NCBI GenBank assembly: GCA_003131925.1
Contig: PKWC01000258.1
Location: 21,107 to 44,942, forward strand
Length of the DNA: 23,836 bases
Direction of reading: 5' to 3'
Source of the DNA: Alphaproteobacteria bacterium
Lineage (GTDB): Bacteria; Pseudomonadota; Alphaproteobacteria; Micropepsales; Micropepsaceae
Of this stretch, positions 23,014 through 23,836 are shown piece after piece (position 1 is the first letter of the stretch; each line of letters opens with the position of its first letter). The translations under genes and the position numbers were made by a program. The notes under the pieces were generated by a model. It searched no databases. It saw only the letters and a program-made list of their open reading frames with translations, and was not told the origin of the DNA.

Positions 23014-23836
23014 ATGAACGCACCGCACGCAGACCTTCCGTTTGTCCACACCGTGGGTAGGGCCCGGGATTCCGCGATTCACGCACGGCGCCACGGCGTC
23101 GCGCGAATTCCCGGCGGGGCCCGGACGCTCTGGATCGCTGGCGGCCTGATCCTCGTCTTTCTGTTCGTCTGGGCGACATGGCCAGGCGGCCACTCGCGAA
23201 CCGCATCGGGCAAATACGACGCGAACGGACCGATTCCCGTGGCGGTTGCGCAAGCCCGCCTGGGAGACGTGCGGGTGACGTTGAACGCGCTTGGAGCGGT
23301 GACGCCGCTCGCGACGGTGACGGTGAAACCGCAGGTCAGCGGCATTCTGCAGAAAATCGACTTCCAGGAAGGTCAGCTGGTTCGCGCCGGGACGGTTCTC
23401 GCCGAGATCGATCCGCGGCCCTTCAGGGCGGCGCTCGATCAGGCGAAAGGCGCCCTCGCGCGCGATTCCGCGCAATATGTCAACGCAAAGACCGACCTCA
23501 AGCGCTACCAAATGCTGTGGTCCCAGCAGGCCATTTCGCAGCAGATCCTGGCGACGCAGCAGGCGACCGTGAATACCGACGCCGGCACCGTCGAAGCCGA
23601 CAAGGCCGCTGTCGAAGCGGCGGCGCTCAACCTCGACTATTGCACGATCAGATCGCCGGTCGCGGGCCGGGTCGGGTTGCGGCAAGTCGATGTGGGCAAT
23701 TACGTTCAGGTTGGCGTCACGACCGAAATTGTGGTCGTCACCGAACTGCAACCGATCTCCGTTCTGTTCACGCTGCCGGAGGACAATCTCTCCCAGCTGA
23801 TGCCGCGCGTGGGCGCGGGTGCGGCGCTGCCGGTGG
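23014..23836 (+). CDS. RND efflux periplasmic adaptor, MdtA/HlyD type (3' truncated)
   Basis: The frame is open to the window end, giving about 274 residues of an adaptor that links an inner-membrane RND pump to an outer-membrane channel. A cytoplasmic N-terminus is followed by one membrane anchor (LWIAGGLILVFLFVWATW). Then come the MdtA-like barrel strand PVAVAQARLGDVRVTLNALG and the first half of the lipoyl domain (TVTVKPQVSGILQKIDFQEG, with GTVLAEIDPRPF). A helical hairpin (LDQAKGALARDSAQYVNAKT through TVEADKAAVEAAALNLDY) precedes the second lipoyl half (CTIRSPVAGRVGLRQVDVGN). ATG at 23014 is the first start after an in-frame TAA at 22999. The RND pump gene presumably follows outside. It probably marks the edge of the polysaccharide locus. 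Confidence 0.93.
   Translation, partial: MNAPHADLPFVHTVGRARDSAIHARRHGVARIPGGARTLWIAGGLILVFLFVWATWPGGHSRTASGKYDANGPIPVAVAQARLGDVRVTLNALGAVTPLATVTVKPQVSGILQKIDFQEGQLVRAGTVLAEIDPRPFRAALDQAKGALARDSAQYVNAKTDLKRYQMLWSQQAISQQILATQQATVNTDAGTVEADKAAVEAAALNLDYCTIRSPVAGRVGLRQVDVGNYVQVGVTTEIVVVTELQPISVLFTLPEDNLSQLMPRVGAGAALPV

Noticed and set aside
22903..23751. Minus strand open frame of about 282 codons over the RND adaptor
   Set aside because: The + strand has the complete adaptor motif order; the minus frame is a shadow.
1..23836. Insertion sequences, CRISPR arrays, tRNA or rRNA genes, ops/JUMPstart element (GGCGGTAG)
   Set aside because: I saw no transposase, regularly spaced repeats or RNA gene signatures, and noticed no ops motif in the promoter regions.

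Overview
This window is a polysaccharide (capsule or exopolysaccharide) biosynthesis and export locus from a GC-rich Gram-negative bacterium, probably a proteobacterium and possibly an alphaproteobacterium. The grounds are GC-rich codon use, frequent GTG/TTG starts, ATGA/GTGA gene overlaps, a Kps/Ctr-type ABC exporter, an SLBB outer-membrane export protein, the YjbF/YjbH pair and an RND-type adaptor. The genus cannot be named from the sequence. I see no rRNA, tRNA, insertion sequence or CRISPR array.

Left region (1-7541). The tail of a family-4 glycosyltransferase on the + strand converges on a minus-strand operon. In transcription order that operon reads: a possible small ORF, a GT-D-fold glycosyltransferase, two family-2 glycosyltransferases, then rfbD-rfbC-rfbB-rfbA, the complete dTDP-L-rhamnose pathway. 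Several junctions are 4-base start/stop overlaps.

Centre (7769-18073). A UDP-sugar 2-epimerase (wbpI/wecB type) lies alone on the + strand. It converges on a long minus-strand run read as yjbH, yjbF, a Gfo/Idh/MocA oxidoreductase (wbpB-like), an acetyltransferase (wbpD-like), a UDP-HexNAc 6-dehydrogenase (wbpA-like), kpsM, kpsT and kpsE. With the epimerase, the wbpA/B/D set points to a UDP-2,3-diacetamido-2,3-dideoxy-hexuronic acid, but the aminotransferase step (WbpE) is not in the window. KpsM, KpsT and KpsE would form the inner-membrane ABC export complex. KpsT has a badly eroded signature motif and no switch histidine.

Right region (18074-23836). A 325-base divergent intergenic region with nested palindromes separates yjbH from a very large (about 1010 residue) SLBB/Poly_export outer-membrane protein. 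That protein carries an unusual roughly 190-residue Ala/Pro/Ser linker. It converges with a WbuB-like family-4 glycosyltransferase. After 349 bases without a clear gene, an RND efflux periplasmic adaptor begins and runs off the window end; it is probably unrelated to the polysaccharide locus.

Working model (inference): the glycosyltransferases assemble a glycan containing L-rhamnose and a diacetamido-uronic acid. KpsMT with KpsE moves it across the inner membrane, the SLBB protein carries it through the periplasm and outer membrane, and YjbF/YjbH act at the envelope. No KpsC/KpsS, Wzx/Wzy, Wzc kinase or dedicated regulator is visible here.
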